Source: CANGYM01 sp044372405
Lineage (GTDB): Bacteria > Pseudomonadota > Alphaproteobacteria > JAJTHO01 > CANGYM01
NCBI GenBank assembly: GCA_044372405.1
Contig: JBILRW010000001.1
Span: 1-64,000 of the forward strand
DNA: 64,000 bases
Direction of reading: 5' to 3'
The position numbers were made by a program, and so were the translations under genes. Below, piece by piece: positions 50,459 through 59,416 of this stretch (its first letter is position 1; each line of letters opens with the position of its first letter). The notes under the pieces are model-generated. The model had not been told where the DNA came from. It made no database searches and saw only the letters and a program-made list of their open reading frames with translations.

Positions 50459-53283
50459 ACAGATTCCTGTATGACAGAAGCGCAACGGGGACATAGACCC
50501 GGCGTGGCATGATTTTCGGGGGTGAGATCATCGTGACGCCAGCATCGCGCGCATTTCTTTTTTGCTGATTTTGATATCGAAACAATCGGGGTCCCTTTTG
50601 TTTCGATTTCGATATAATCAATATGAGAAACGATGGTAACTTCGGTGAGGTCAAAAAGTTTGGCCAGTGTATGATCCTGAGGAGACAGCGTCAAGGTCAC
50701 CTGGCCTTCTAAATTGGCTTTAATTTCACCATTTTTTCTTGACTGTTCAAGGGATTGAAGCACGGAGCCGCGCAGCCTTAAGAGGGCCTCCCCTTGTTCG
50801 GCCAAGGAAGGGTTGTGCCAATCCTGGGGCAGGGGAGGAGTGTCTAGCAGATGCACGCTGCCTTCTTGGTGATCAAGCAGGTAGAGTTCCTCCGTCGTAA
50901 AGCAGAGGAGGGGGGCCAACCAACGAAGAAGAGTATTATACAAATGGCGCAAAACGGTGCGTGTCGCCCGACGTTTGGGGCTTTGTGTGGACTCACAATA
51001 CAAAACGTCTTTGCGAATATCAAAATAAAAGGACGACAACGTCCAGCTGCAAAAGGTATGAAGTTTCTGATAAAATTCAGAAAAAGCGAATGTCGTTTGT
51101 AGCGCCTGCCAGTCATTGTCCAGGTCTTTCAGCTGATGCAAAACCCATTGCTCAAGCGGCGGCATCGCATCAGCCTTAATCGTTTCGGTGTCGCACCAAG
51201 ATTTCAGATTACCGTGCAGAAAGCGCATGGTGTTTCGGAAACGCCGATAAATATCCGCGTAGTGATCAAACAGGGCCTTTTGCACGTGCACATCGTTGCT
51301 GCTGTCTGAAAACACCGCCCATAACCTGAGAATATCCGCGCCGTAGTCCTTCACAATATCTTGGGGGGCGACGACATTTCCCAGGGATTTGGACATTTTC
51401 CGCCCCTGATGGTCCAAAACAAAGCCATGGGTGATAAGGTTTTTATAAGGGGCCTGGCCCAACAGTGCCGATCCCACCAGCAAAGACGACTGAAACCAGC
51501 CCCGATGTTGGTCCGAGCCTTCCAGATACACGTCCGCCGGAATTTGGTTGTCCTCAAGGGCAAAGGTAAAGGTGGTCCCGCTGTCAAACCACACGTCCAA
51601 GATATCATGGGATTTTTCGTAGTCGCCTGGGTTCAAATTCAGGCCCTCACAAAATTTTTCCAGGGGGGTCTCAAACCACACATCACATCCTTTTTTGGCA
51701 ATGGCCTTCGCCACGCGATCAATAAAGGTGTTGATCAGCGCGGGATCTTTAGGAATTTCTCCTGTTTCTTTGTGCCGTAAAATGGTGACGGGAACGCCCC
51801 ACAGTCGCTGACGGGACAGACACCAATCGGGGCGCGAGGCCACCATGGATGTTAAGCGTGTGCGACTCTTTGAGGGAAAAAAGCCCACGCGGTGCAAGCT
51901 GCGTAGCGCGGTTTCCCGCAAACTGAGGCCCTGATCCATGGGCTGATCCATGGTGACAAACCACTGGGGGGTTAACAAGGTGATCAAGGGAGCTTTGGAG
52001 CGCCACGAATGGGGGTACGTATGGCGAAAATCCTTGGCCGCGAGGAGGCGGTTTTTGGCCGTGAGCTCTTCAAGCACAGAAGGCGTGACTTTAAAGACGT
52101 GTTGACCGGCAAAATTGGGGACATTCTGGGTATAAAACCCCTCCCGCGTCACAATTTGGGGGAAATGGTCCCGCAAATGGGCAATGGATTCCAGGCGATG
52201 CTGGAGGTTAGGATCAGATTCCAGCGGGGAGCGCATCAATAAAAAATCGTCTTCTCCATGAGCAGGAGCAATGTGGACGATGCCGGTGCCTTGGTCTTCA
52301 GTAATAAACGTGGCAGGGTAGACGCAGGAATACTCAGAGTGCCATTCGTTGTTTTCTAAAGGAAAAGGCCGCTCACAAAGGGTGCCGACCAAAGAATGAC
52401 CAGGAATTTCTTGTAGGGCTTTCAGGGTGAGGCTGCAGCTTTCAGAAAAAGCGGCCGCGCGCGTCGTTAACACCACAAAATGACATCCGTCATCATTCTG
52501 GAGCAAAGTATAGGATAAATCGGGATGCACGGCCAGTCCGGCATTGGCGGGCAGTGTCCACGGCGTTGTGGTCCAGGCCACCAGGGATGTTTCGGGCGGC
52601 AGGGCTCCCTCGATAATGGGAAACGTGACGTACACTTCTGTGGATGTTTTTTCGTGGTATTCAATTTCGGCCTCGGCCAGGGCCGTCTGTTCCACGGTGG
52701 ACCACCAAACGGGGCGAACACCTTGAACCACCAGGCCTTTTTCCCATAGCTTACCAAAGGCGCGCACGATGGCGGCCTCGTTTCTAAAATCCATGGTTAA
52801 ATAGGCTTCATCCCAGGCCGCATCAATGCCCAGGCGTTGAAATTCCTGTTTTTGGTGGGTAAACCACTGCTCGGCATAGGCGCGACATTCCCCGCGAAAC
52901 TCTTGCACGGAAACATCCGCTTTTTTCTTTTTTTTGGCCTGGTACTGCTCCTCAATCTTCCATTCAATGGGCAGGCCGTGGCAATCCCACCCCGGGCGAA
53001 AATTGACCTGACGCCCCATCATTCGGTGGTATCGATTGGTGGTATCCTTTAAAATTTTTCCCATGGCATGGCCCAGATGAATGGGTCCATTGGCGTAAGG
53101 GGGCCCATCGTGCAGGACAAAAGGCCGTTCCCCTGCATTGTGCTGGCTGAGGGTATGATACAGGTTTTGGGACTGCCAGCGCTCAAGCAGTTCCGCCTCT
53201 TTGCTGGGCAGGCCGGCCTTCATGGGCAGCGGTGTTTCCGGTAAAAAAAGGGTATGACGATAATCCATTGCCATTGCGTGCAT
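50455..53283 (-). CDS. ileS: isoleucyl-tRNA synthetase
   Basis: A 942-residue class I synthetase. Visible are DGPPYANGPIHLGHAMGKIL (HIGH motif, about 60-80), the editing domain (about 200-400, TTTPWTLPANAGLAVHPDL), SDQHRGWFQSSLL, GRKMSKSLGNVVAPQDIV (KMSKS, about 600), and the C-terminal zinc site KKCARCWRHDD with CPRCASV. Complete. The start at 53283 is inferred; MDYRHTLFLPETPLPMKAG six residues later is an alternative start. One base after ribF. Confidence 0.96.
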   Translation of the reverse strand: MHAMAMDYRHTLFLPETPLPMKAGLPSKEAELLERWQSQNLYHTLSQHNAGERPFVLHDGPPYANGPIHLGHAMGKILKDTTNRYHRMMGRQVNFRPGWDCHGLPIEWKIEEQYQAKKKKKADVSVQEFRGECRAYAEQWFTHQKQEFQRLGIDAAWDEAYLTMDFRNEAAIVRAFGKLWEKGLVVQGVRPVWWSTVEQTALAEAEIEYHEKTSTEVYVTFPIIEGALPPETSLVAWTTTPWTLPANAGLAVHPDLSYTLLQNDDGCHFVVLTTRAAAFSESCSLTLKALQEIPGHSLVGTLCERPFPLENNEWHSEYSCVYPATFITEDQGTGIVHIAPAHGEDDFLLMRSPLESDPNLQHRLESIAHLRDHFPQIVTREGFYTQNVPNFAGQHVFKVTPSVLEELTAKNRLLAAKDFRHTYPHSWRSKAPLITLLTPQWFVTMDQPMDQGLSLRETALRSLHRVGFFPSKSRTRLTSMVASRPDWCLSRQRLWGVPVTILRHKETGEIPKDPALINTFIDRVAKAIAKKGCDVWFETPLEKFCEGLNLNPGDYEKSHDILDVWFDSGTTFTFALEDNQIPADVYLEGSDQHRGWFQSSLLVGSALLGQAPYKNLITHGFVLDHQGRKMSKSLGNVVAPQDIVKDYGADILRLWAVFSDSSNDVHVQKALFDHYADIYRRFRNTMRFLHGNLKSWCDTETIKADAMPPLEQWVLHQLKDLDNDWQALQTTFAFSEFYQKLHTFCSWTLSSFYFDIRKDVLYCESTQSPKRRATRTVLRHLYNTLLRWLAPLLCFTTEELYLLDHQEGSVHLLDTPPLPQDWHNPSLAEQGEALLRLRGSVLQSLEQSRKNGEIKANLEGQVTLTLSPQDHTLAKLFDLTEVTIVSHIDYIEIETKGTPIVSISKSAKKKCARCWRHDDLTPENHATPGLCPRCASVIQESV

Positions 53284-53284
53284 C

Positions 53285-54208
53285 TTAAGATCTGGCGAGT
53301 AACTGTCGGGCTTGCTGACAATCCCTCTCTATACACGTTTTCAGATCGTGAAGCGACGGAAATTTCTTTTCGGGGCGTAAAAAGTGGTGAAAGGAAACCG
53401 TCAAGGTTTCCCCGTACAAATCATTTCGAAAGTCAAACAAATGGACCTCCAGCAATTCCTGCTTCCCAGCAACGGTGGGTCGGAAGCCAATGTTGGCCAC
53501 ACCATTATAAGTGTTTTGATGCCACTGGACGCGAACGGCGTAAACCCCGGAAAGAGGGCGCAGAAATGATCCCATATCGATGTTTACCGTGGGAAAGCCC
53601 AAAGTGCGGCCCCGCTGGTCGCCCGGAATGACGGTGCCTGTGATGGCGTAAGGGCGACCTAGCAACGCGTTGGCTTTTTCGATCAGGCCGTCATGGAGAA
53701 AGCGGCGAATGGTGGTGGAGGCGCAAAGAACGCCGTTTTTATCGGTCCAGGGGGCGGCAACGGTGACGCCAAAACCCAGGCGCTCCCCCAGGTTTTTCAG
53801 GGTTTGAGTATTACCAGAGCGTTGATGACCAAAGACAAAATCGGGTCCCACAACAACATGCCCTACGTGCAGACCCTGAACGAGAAAATTCTGTGCAAAA
53901 CGTTCAGGGGATTGCTGTGCGAAGGTGGTGTCAAACCGTTGACACCACAAAAAGTCCAAGCCCATATCGCCAAGATATTGGTTTTTTTGATTTTTTGAGG
54001 TAAGGTGAAACGGCGTCTGGGGATTTTGAAAAAAATCACGGGGGTGAGGGTCAAAGGTTATTGCGCCAAAGAAACGAAAATGATCAAATTGTTTTGATAT
54101 AGAAATGATATGGGCGTGACCCTTGTGCACACCATCAAAATTGCCCAGGGCCACGCTGGCACCAGGATGCTGAAAATCGGGAAAACCAGACTCTTGATAA
54201 ATTTTCAT
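53285..54208 (-). CDS. ribF: bifunctional riboflavin kinase / FAD synthetase
   Basis: A 307-residue enzyme making FMN and FAD. The N-terminal nucleotidyltransferase (about 15-170) has ALGNFDGVHKGHAHII (HxGH-like) and FLVQGLHVGHVVVGPDFVFG followed by the basic HQRSGN. The C-terminal flavokinase (about 185-305) has GTVIPGDQRGRTLGFPTVNI and GVYAVRVQW. No FMN riboswitch seen upstream. First gene of the ribF-ileS-lspA-DUF3035-der operon. Confidence 0.94.
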   Translation of the reverse strand: MKIYQESGFPDFQHPGASVALGNFDGVHKGHAHIISISKQFDHFRFFGAITFDPHPRDFFQNPQTPFHLTSKNQKNQYLGDMGLDFLWCQRFDTTFAQQSPERFAQNFLVQGLHVGHVVVGPDFVFGHQRSGNTQTLKNLGERLGFGVTVAAPWTDKNGVLCASTTIRRFLHDGLIEKANALLGRPYAITGTVIPGDQRGRTLGFPTVNIDMGSFLRPLSGVYAVRVQWHQNTYNGVANIGFRPTVAGKQELLEVHLFDFRNDLYGETLTVSFHHFLRPEKKFPSLHDLKTCIERDCQQARQLLARS

Positions 54209-54332
54209 GCTGAAGATAGAAAAAAGTTGTTAAATAACAAGGTGTGAAAGAGGGTTTACGTGGCTTTGGGAACTATGTTAGAAAGGGAATGGTTTTACCA
54301 TAACATACTTTTTGAAGAGAGATCTTTGGCGC

Positions 54333-54992
54333 ATGAGCAATAAAAAACAACAAGATTCCGAAGAAATCAAGGATTTGCTGCGTGAGGTTGAGGATGACAT
54401 GGCCCTTGAATCACTCAAGGATTGGGTCAAGCGAAATGCGGGCACGGTTGTGGCCGTTGTTTTGGCGGTGATTTTGGTTGTCGGGGGTGGCTCGTGGTAT
54501 CGAACGTCTCAAGACGGTAAGGCTTTAAAAGCCGAGGAAACCTTCACAGACCTGGTTTATCCTGAGACGAACCCCAAGAAAGGCCCCATCAATGAGGCGG
54601 CCCTTCCCTCTTCCACGGGGTATCAAACGTTGGTATCCCTGGCTGAAGCCAAACGCCACCTGGACCATGATCGCCCTTCAGAGACGGTGGATGTCTGGCA
54701 AAAGGCCCTAAAAACAGCCCCCCTGCCCTTGCGCAATCTTTTGGTGGTGGCGCTCGGGAATGCTCAAAGATCTGAACAGACCAAGGGTGTTCCGGAAGAA
54801 AGTCTGGCGGCTTTGGCCCAAAGTAAAGTTTCTCCCTGGCGTTTTTTGGCGCAGGAGCGTTTTGCCTTTGAGCGCTATGCCGCAGGTGATTTGACCGCCG
54901 CTAAAAAATCCTGGGAGGCTCTTTCAAAAGCGGAAGAAGCCACCCCTGGCGTTCGCGATCGTGCCCAAACCATGCTGAAGAGTTTTCTATGA
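54333..54992 (+). CDS. YfgM-like membrane-anchored TPR protein
   Basis: A 219-residue protein from ATG 54333 (MSNKKQQDSEEIKDLLREVE). Cytoplasmic helix, a TM segment (about 40-60, GTVVAVVLAVILVVGGGSWY), then a periplasmic helical domain with weak TPR periodicity (TPR_21/YfgM type). YfgM-like proteins act near SecYEG with periplasmic chaperones and are often encoded beside bamB, as here, with a 4-base overlap (ATGA). Confidence 0.8.
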   Translation: MSNKKQQDSEEIKDLLREVEDDMALESLKDWVKRNAGTVVAVVLAVILVVGGGSWYRTSQDGKALKAEETFTDLVYPETNPKKGPINEAALPSSTGYQTLVSLAEAKRHLDHDRPSETVDVWQKALKTAPLPLRNLLVVALGNAQRSEQTKGVPEESLAALAQSKVSPWRFLAQERFAFERYAAGDLTAAKKSWEALSKAEEATPGVRDRAQTMLKSFL

Positions 54993-56284
54993 ATCGCCGT
55001 TGTCCCTGGGGTTTTCCCCTAAGCCTGGTTTTGGGTTTATCGCTGTTTTTGGGGGCCTGCGCTTCGTCGGAGGAGCCGGAAAAAAAACATGAAGGCGAGC
55101 GCATTCCGGTTTTTGAGTCTCGTCAGGATACCTTAAAGACCGAGGAAGGGGCCCGTGTTTCGCTGCCCGATCCTTCAGATAAAACGTCATGGCCCATGGT
55201 GTCTGGCAATGCCACCCATGTCACGGGTCATGGGGCGTTGACCGATGTCCCCAAGCGTTTGTGGGATCGTGCTTTGGATGGTTTTGAAGCGGGAGACGAG
55301 GCAAGTCTCTCCCAACCCGTTGTGGACAATGGCCGTTTGATGGTCATGGATGCGGCTGCCACGGTTTTTGCCTTGGATTTGAAAACCGGCAACCCCCTGT
55401 GGAAGACCTCCTTGGCCCCTGAGGCCCAAATGGATGTCGTTTTAGAAGGTGGCGGGGTGGCCATTATGGGATCAACGGTGTTGGCCACAACGGCATATGG
55501 TGAAATTCTGGCGCTTAGCGCCGAAACGGGTGAGATTCTTTGGCGCCTGGCTTTGCCAGCGGCGGCAGCCTCTCCACCAACGCTTCAGGATAGTTATGCT
55601 TATTTGACCACAAAATCCAATCAAGTCGTGGCCGTTTCTGTGGCGTCTAAAACGATAGCTTGGGTTTATAGCGGTTTGCAGCAGTCAACGGGAATTGCGG
55701 GGGGGGCAGCTCCGGCGGTGTTTGATCAGACGGTGGTAGCGGCCCTTTCTTCGGGTGAGGTTGTGGCCATTCATAGGGATACAGGGCGGTCCTTATGGTT
55801 TGATACGTTGACAGAGGAAGCGACCCTGGGTCTTTCCGATATCATTGCGGATCCGGTTCTGGCCTATAATCTTGTTTTTGCTGCCCCTGTGGGGGGCGGG
55901 CATTTGACGGCGCTGAGTCTGGCCACGGGCGCCCGCGTTTGGCAGCATTCCTTGGGGCTTGTTTACCCCCCCGCTGTTGCGGGGAATGGACTTTTCCTGA
56001 CAACTTCAGATCAAAAGGCGCTGGCCTTAACCTTAAAGGGCGAGGTTGTCTGGAAAGTCTCTCTTCCCATCGAAGAAGACCAAACGTGGTTTGGCCCCCT
56101 GCTTGCGGGATCCAAGGTTTTGGTGGTGAGCAACCGGGGCGATATTCAGGTCCTCAGCCCCTTTACGGGGGAAACGTTGGGCAGTTTGTCTTTGGGGAAG
56201 GACATTGCGGCGTCTCCCCTGATTGTGCAAAAAACCCTGTTTGTTCTTACAAAAGACGGCCGTGTTTTGGCCTATGGCTCCTGA
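54989..56284 (+). CDS. bamB: BamB-like outer-membrane assembly lipoprotein (PQQ beta-propeller)
   Basis: A 431-residue protein. Signal peptide with lipobox LGAC (Cys near residue 24). Eight-bladed WD/PQQ-type propeller from about 60: VFALDLKTGNPLWKTSL, ILALSAETGEILWRLALPAA, VVAVSVASKTIAWVYSG, VVAIHRDTGRSLWF, and so on to GRVLAYGS. BamB is a subunit of the BAM complex that inserts beta-barrel proteins. Its 3' end overlaps the convergent nth gene by 13 bases. Confidence 0.9.
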   Translation: MNRRCPWGFPLSLVLGLSLFLGACASSEEPEKKHEGERIPVFESRQDTLKTEEGARVSLPDPSDKTSWPMVSGNATHVTGHGALTDVPKRLWDRALDGFEAGDEASLSQPVVDNGRLMVMDAAATVFALDLKTGNPLWKTSLAPEAQMDVVLEGGGVAIMGSTVLATTAYGEILALSAETGEILWRLALPAAAASPPTLQDSYAYLTTKSNQVVAVSVASKTIAWVYSGLQQSTGIAGGAAPAVFDQTVVAALSSGEVVAIHRDTGRSLWFDTLTEEATLGLSDIIADPVLAYNLVFAAPVGGGHLTALSLATGARVWQHSLGLVYPPAVAGNGLFLTTSDQKALALTLKGEVVWKVSLPIEEDQTWFGPLLAGSKVLVVSNRGDIQVLSPFTGETLGSLSLGKDIAASPLIVQKTLFVLTKDGRVLAYGS

Positions 56285-56913
56285 CGTTTTGATCCAAAAA
56301 AGGCGCAGTCGTCACGAATCAGGCAACGCTGACAAAGGGGCGTTCTGGCTTTACAGGTATACCGACCGTGAAGAATCAGCCAATGATGGGCATTTTTCTT
56401 GTATGACTCGGGTATAACTTTTAAAAGTATGTCCTCAACAGACTGGGGATTTCTCCCTGGGGCCAATCCCGTGCGCTGGCAAACCCGAAAAATATGGGTG
56501 TCCACAGCAATGGTGGGCTGGCCAAAGGCTGTATTCAAAATAACGTTGGCGGTTTTTCGTCCCACACCGGGGAGGCCCTCCAGGGCTTCCCGGTGATCAG
56601 GGACTTGTCCCTGATATTGCTCGCATAAAAGGTGACATGTTTGCAAAAGATGTTTGGTCTTGCTGCGAAACAGTCCCAGCGTTTTTAAAAACGAGGTCAG
56701 CGTCTCTTCTCCCAGAGCCAAAATAGCCTCCGGCGTGTTAGCCGCAGCAAACAGGGGCTTTGTGACGATGTTGACCTGCTTATCGGTGCTTTGGGCTGAC
56801 AGCATAACAGCCACCAGCAGGGTAAACGGCGAATCATAAACAAGTTCAGTCTTGGGATCAGGACAGGATATTTGAAAACGCTCAAAAATCCTGCCAATGG
56901 CCTCAGGCGTCAT
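56272..56913 (-). CDS. nth: endonuclease III
   Basis: A 213-residue base-excision DNA glycosylase/AP lyase. The helix-hairpin-helix EGLPGVGRKTANVILN holds the catalytic Lys (about 121), the catalytic Asp is in AVDTHIFRVCQRTG (about 139), and the 4Fe-4S loop CKARTPLCQRCLIRDDC has the C-x6-C-x2-C-x5-C pattern. Two bases after sucB. Confidence 0.95.
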   Translation of the reverse strand: MTPEAIGRIFERFQISCPDPKTELVYDSPFTLLVAVMLSAQSTDKQVNIVTKPLFAAANTPEAILALGEETLTSFLKTLGLFRSKTKHLLQTCHLLCEQYQGQVPDHREALEGLPGVGRKTANVILNTAFGQPTIAVDTHIFRVCQRTGLAPGRNPQSVEDILLKVIPESYKKNAHHWLILHGRYTCKARTPLCQRCLIRDDCAFFGSKRQEP

Positions 56914-56915
56914 AA

Positions 56916-58058
56916 TTAAACGGCGAGCAGAAGGCGCTCGGGATCCTCCAGGATTTCTTTGATTTTGACCAGGAAGGTGACGGCTTCTTTGCCGTCAATA
57001 ATGCGGTGATCATAGGACAGGGCCACATACATCATGGGGCGAATAACAATCTGGTTATTCACCACCACCGGGCGTTGTTCTACCTTGTGAAGGCCCAAAA
57101 TACCGGATTGTGGTGTATTCAAAATGGGGGTGGATAGTAAAGATCCATAAACACCACCATTGGTGATGGTAAAGGTTCCCCCGCTCATGTCGTCGATGGA
57201 CAGCTTACCATTACGGGCTTTGAGGGCCAAGTCGGCAATGGTTTTTTCAATGCCGTCCAGGCTGAGGGCATCTGCATCCCGCACCACAGGGACCACCAGG
57301 CCCGCATCGGTGCCCACGGCAACCCCAATATCATAGTGGTTTTTGTAAATAATTTCATCGCCCTCAATCTGGGCATTGACGGAAGGGATGTCTTGCAGGG
57401 CAGCAATGGCGGCCTTGACGAAAAAGCCCATAAACCCAAGCTTAATGCCGTGTTTCTTTTCAAAAACATCCTTATGACGGGCGCGTAGGTCCATGACTCG
57501 GGTCATGTCAATTTCGTTAAAGGTGGTCAGTATGGCTGCGGTATTTTGGGCTTCCTTCAGGCGTTCGGCAATGCGAGCGCGAAGGCGGGTCATGCGACGG
57601 CGCTCTTCCCGGGGGGCCGATGGCGTGGCAGCCGCAGAAGGCTGGGCCAAGTGGGCCAAAACATCGGATTTTAAAATTTGGTTGTTTTTCCCTGTTCCCG
57701 ATACATTGGCAGGGGAGAGGTTGTTTTCCGCCATGATTTTTGCGGGGGCAGGGGGAACAGCGGGGGCAGGGGATGGGGAAACGGCGGGGGTGGCGGCTGT
57801 TTTGGGGGGGCTGGCAGTGGCACCGGCCTCAATGGTGCCCAGGGTGGCTCCAATGGCCACGGTATCACCAGCTTTAAAGACGCAGGAGGATAAAACACCC
57901 GCCGCAGGGGCAAAAACCTCAACGGTCACCTTGTCGGTTTCCAGCTCGGCCAGGGCTTCGTCCAGGGCAACGGCATCACCAACATTCTTAAACCACTTAG
58001 CGATGGTTGCTTCGGTAATGGATTCGCCGAGGGCAGGAACAACAACAGGGGTCGTCAT
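56916..58058 (-). CDS. sucB: 2-oxoglutarate dehydrogenase E2 (dihydrolipoyl succinyltransferase)
   Basis: A 380-residue enzyme. Lipoyl domain 1-75 with ELETDKVTVEV (lipoylated Lys near 43); Ala/Pro linker; peripheral-subunit-binding domain about 105-145 (AENNLSPANVSGTGKNNQIL); catalytic domain from about 150 with IVVLxDLS-like VALSYDHRIIDGKEAVTFL and the catalytic His. It works with SucA, encoded 18 kb away on the opposite strand. It sits between ctaB and nth, an unusual place. Confidence 0.94.
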   Translation of the reverse strand: MTTPVVVPALGESITEATIAKWFKNVGDAVALDEALAELETDKVTVEVFAPAAGVLSSCVFKAGDTVAIGATLGTIEAGATASPPKTAATPAVSPSPAPAVPPAPAKIMAENNLSPANVSGTGKNNQILKSDVLAHLAQPSAAATPSAPREERRRMTRLRARIAERLKEAQNTAAILTTFNEIDMTRVMDLRARHKDVFEKKHGIKLGFMGFFVKAAIAALQDIPSVNAQIEGDEIIYKNHYDIGVAVGTDAGLVVPVVRDADALSLDGIEKTIADLALKARNGKLSIDDMSGGTFTITNGGVYGSLLSTPILNTPQSGILGLHKVEQRPVVVNNQIVIRPMMYVALSYDHRIIDGKEAVTFLVKIKEILEDPERLLLAV

Positions 58059-58070
58059 AATGGTGTATCC

Positions 58071-59018
58071 TTAGTTACTGAGGGCACGAATCATCGCAGA
58101 AAAAAGCATCTTGTCAAGAACCAGAGCCGTGAATAAAGCAAACAAATAAAGCAAGGAGTACCCAAACAAACGACGGGCGGCTTTGTTTTGCTCCTCAAGA
58201 TTGGTGGTGATTAAAGGATGGGCCAAGGATAAAAAACGAAGGCCGAGAAGTAAGGCGATGGCGCCGTATCCCCAGGAAACGTATCCCAGTAAGGCAGGCA
58301 TCAACGAAATACCAGTTAGCAGAATAGTATAAACAATAATGTGGGTCACTGTAGAGGGTCTTCCCTTGACCACAGGCAGCATAGGAACGCCAACACGGGC
58401 ATAATCATCGGCCCGATAAAGAGAAAGCGCCCAAAAATGGGGCGGTGTCCAGAAAAAGACAATTAAAAATAAAGACCAGGGCAATAGGCTATCCACGTTT
58501 CCCATGAGTGCCGCCCACAAAATCACGGGGGGAAGGGCCCCTGCCGCGCCGCCAATCACAATGTTTTGGCTGGTGGAGCGTTTTAAAACAACAGTGTAAA
58601 GACCGGCATAAAAAACAATCGAAAAGGCCAACCACAGGGCCCCGTACCATCCCACAGACAGCCCCATCAGGCCCACAGAAAAAAACGCCAGACTGACTGA
58701 AAAAAAGAGGGCATCATCAAGGTGAACTTTGCCCGAGGGAATGGGGCGCTCCGCCGTTCGTTGCATTTGCGCATCAATATCGCGGTCATACCACATATTA
58801 AAAGCTCCCGCCGCGCCGCTGCCCAAGGCAATGCAAAAAAGGGCCATAAGACAAGAAAAGAGATCAACCTCACTTAAAAACGGTACTGTGCAAACCGCTG
58901 TAAAAACAACAAGCTGAATGACCCTGGGCTTTAACAGCTGGCCGTAAGGAGAAAGCGTGGCCAGGGAAAGGCGGAGCTCGGTAAAAAATGGATTTTGCGT
59001 GGTTTTCAGGGTAATCAT
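58071..59018 (-). CDS. ctaB: protoheme IX farnesyltransferase (heme O synthase)
   Basis: A 315-residue UbiA-family membrane enzyme from ATG 59016-59018; the frame start further upstream lies inside the MAPEG gene. LLKPRVIQLVVFTAVCTVPF opens it; the first Asp-rich motif NMWYDRDIDAQMQRTAERPI binds prenyl diphosphate, and the second is LYRADDYARVGVPML. Nine TM segments. Makes heme O for CtaD. Overlaps the MAPEG gene by 4 bases. Confidence 0.95.
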   Translation of the reverse strand: MITLKTTQNPFFTELRLSLATLSPYGQLLKPRVIQLVVFTAVCTVPFLSEVDLFSCLMALFCIALGSGAAGAFNMWYDRDIDAQMQRTAERPIPSGKVHLDDALFFSVSLAFFSVGLMGLSVGWYGALWLAFSIVFYAGLYTVVLKRSTSQNIVIGGAAGALPPVILWAALMGNVDSLLPWSLFLIVFFWTPPHFWALSLYRADDYARVGVPMLPVVKGRPSTVTHIIVYTILLTGISLMPALLGYVSWGYGAIALLLGLRFLSLAHPLITTNLEEQNKAARRLFGYSLLYLFALFTALVLDKMLFSAMIRALSN

Positions 59019-59407
59019 ACGGGCAAAATTCCCAAAAGCGATGCGACGCCTAAAACAATAGCCGCAGTGATGCATACAATAGAGACCATAAACGGTACCA
59101 TTCTTCGGGAGGGCTGAGAAGAGGTGTACCCTAAAACATAAAAGAGACGCGCGGCAAACCAAAACCATCCCAAAGCAGCTGCGGCGAAGCCCTGGCCCTG
59201 TCCAGACAAAATCCATAAAAGCGGCAAAAAAACAACGGAGGATTCGATGGTGTTTTGCTGGGCACGAAAAATAGCCTCAAACCGGGGGTGGCCACGCGTT
59301 TCAGGAGGAATAACACCGAATTTATGGCGGGCGCGCCCCACCCAAAAAGCCAAAGCGATGATAAACGCGCAGGTGAGAAGCGTGATGAGTGTGGGATGAA
59401 AGGGCAT
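59015..59407 (-). CDS. MAPEG-family membrane protein
   Basis: A 130-residue four-TM protein. HKFGVIPPETRGHPRFEAIF, then RAQQNTIESSVVFLPLLW (E-x2-x-N-x2-E family motif), and FWFAARLFYVLGYTSSQPSRR define MAPEG. Animal members act on glutathione and eicosanoids; bacterial roles are less clear. It lies between ctaD and ctaB where ctaG or ctaE often occur, 9 bases from ctaD. Confidence 0.88.
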   Translation of the reverse strand: MPFHPTLITLLTCAFIIALAFWVGRARHKFGVIPPETRGHPRFEAIFRAQQNTIESSVVFLPLLWILSGQGQGFAAAALGWFWFAARLFYVLGYTSSQPSRRMVPFMVSIVCITAAIVLGVASLLGILPV

Positions 59408-59416
59408 AAGAAACCT

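Noticed and set aside
59019..59216. Extended N-terminus for ctaB
   Set aside because: It lies inside the MAPEG gene in another frame; family homology begins at 59018.
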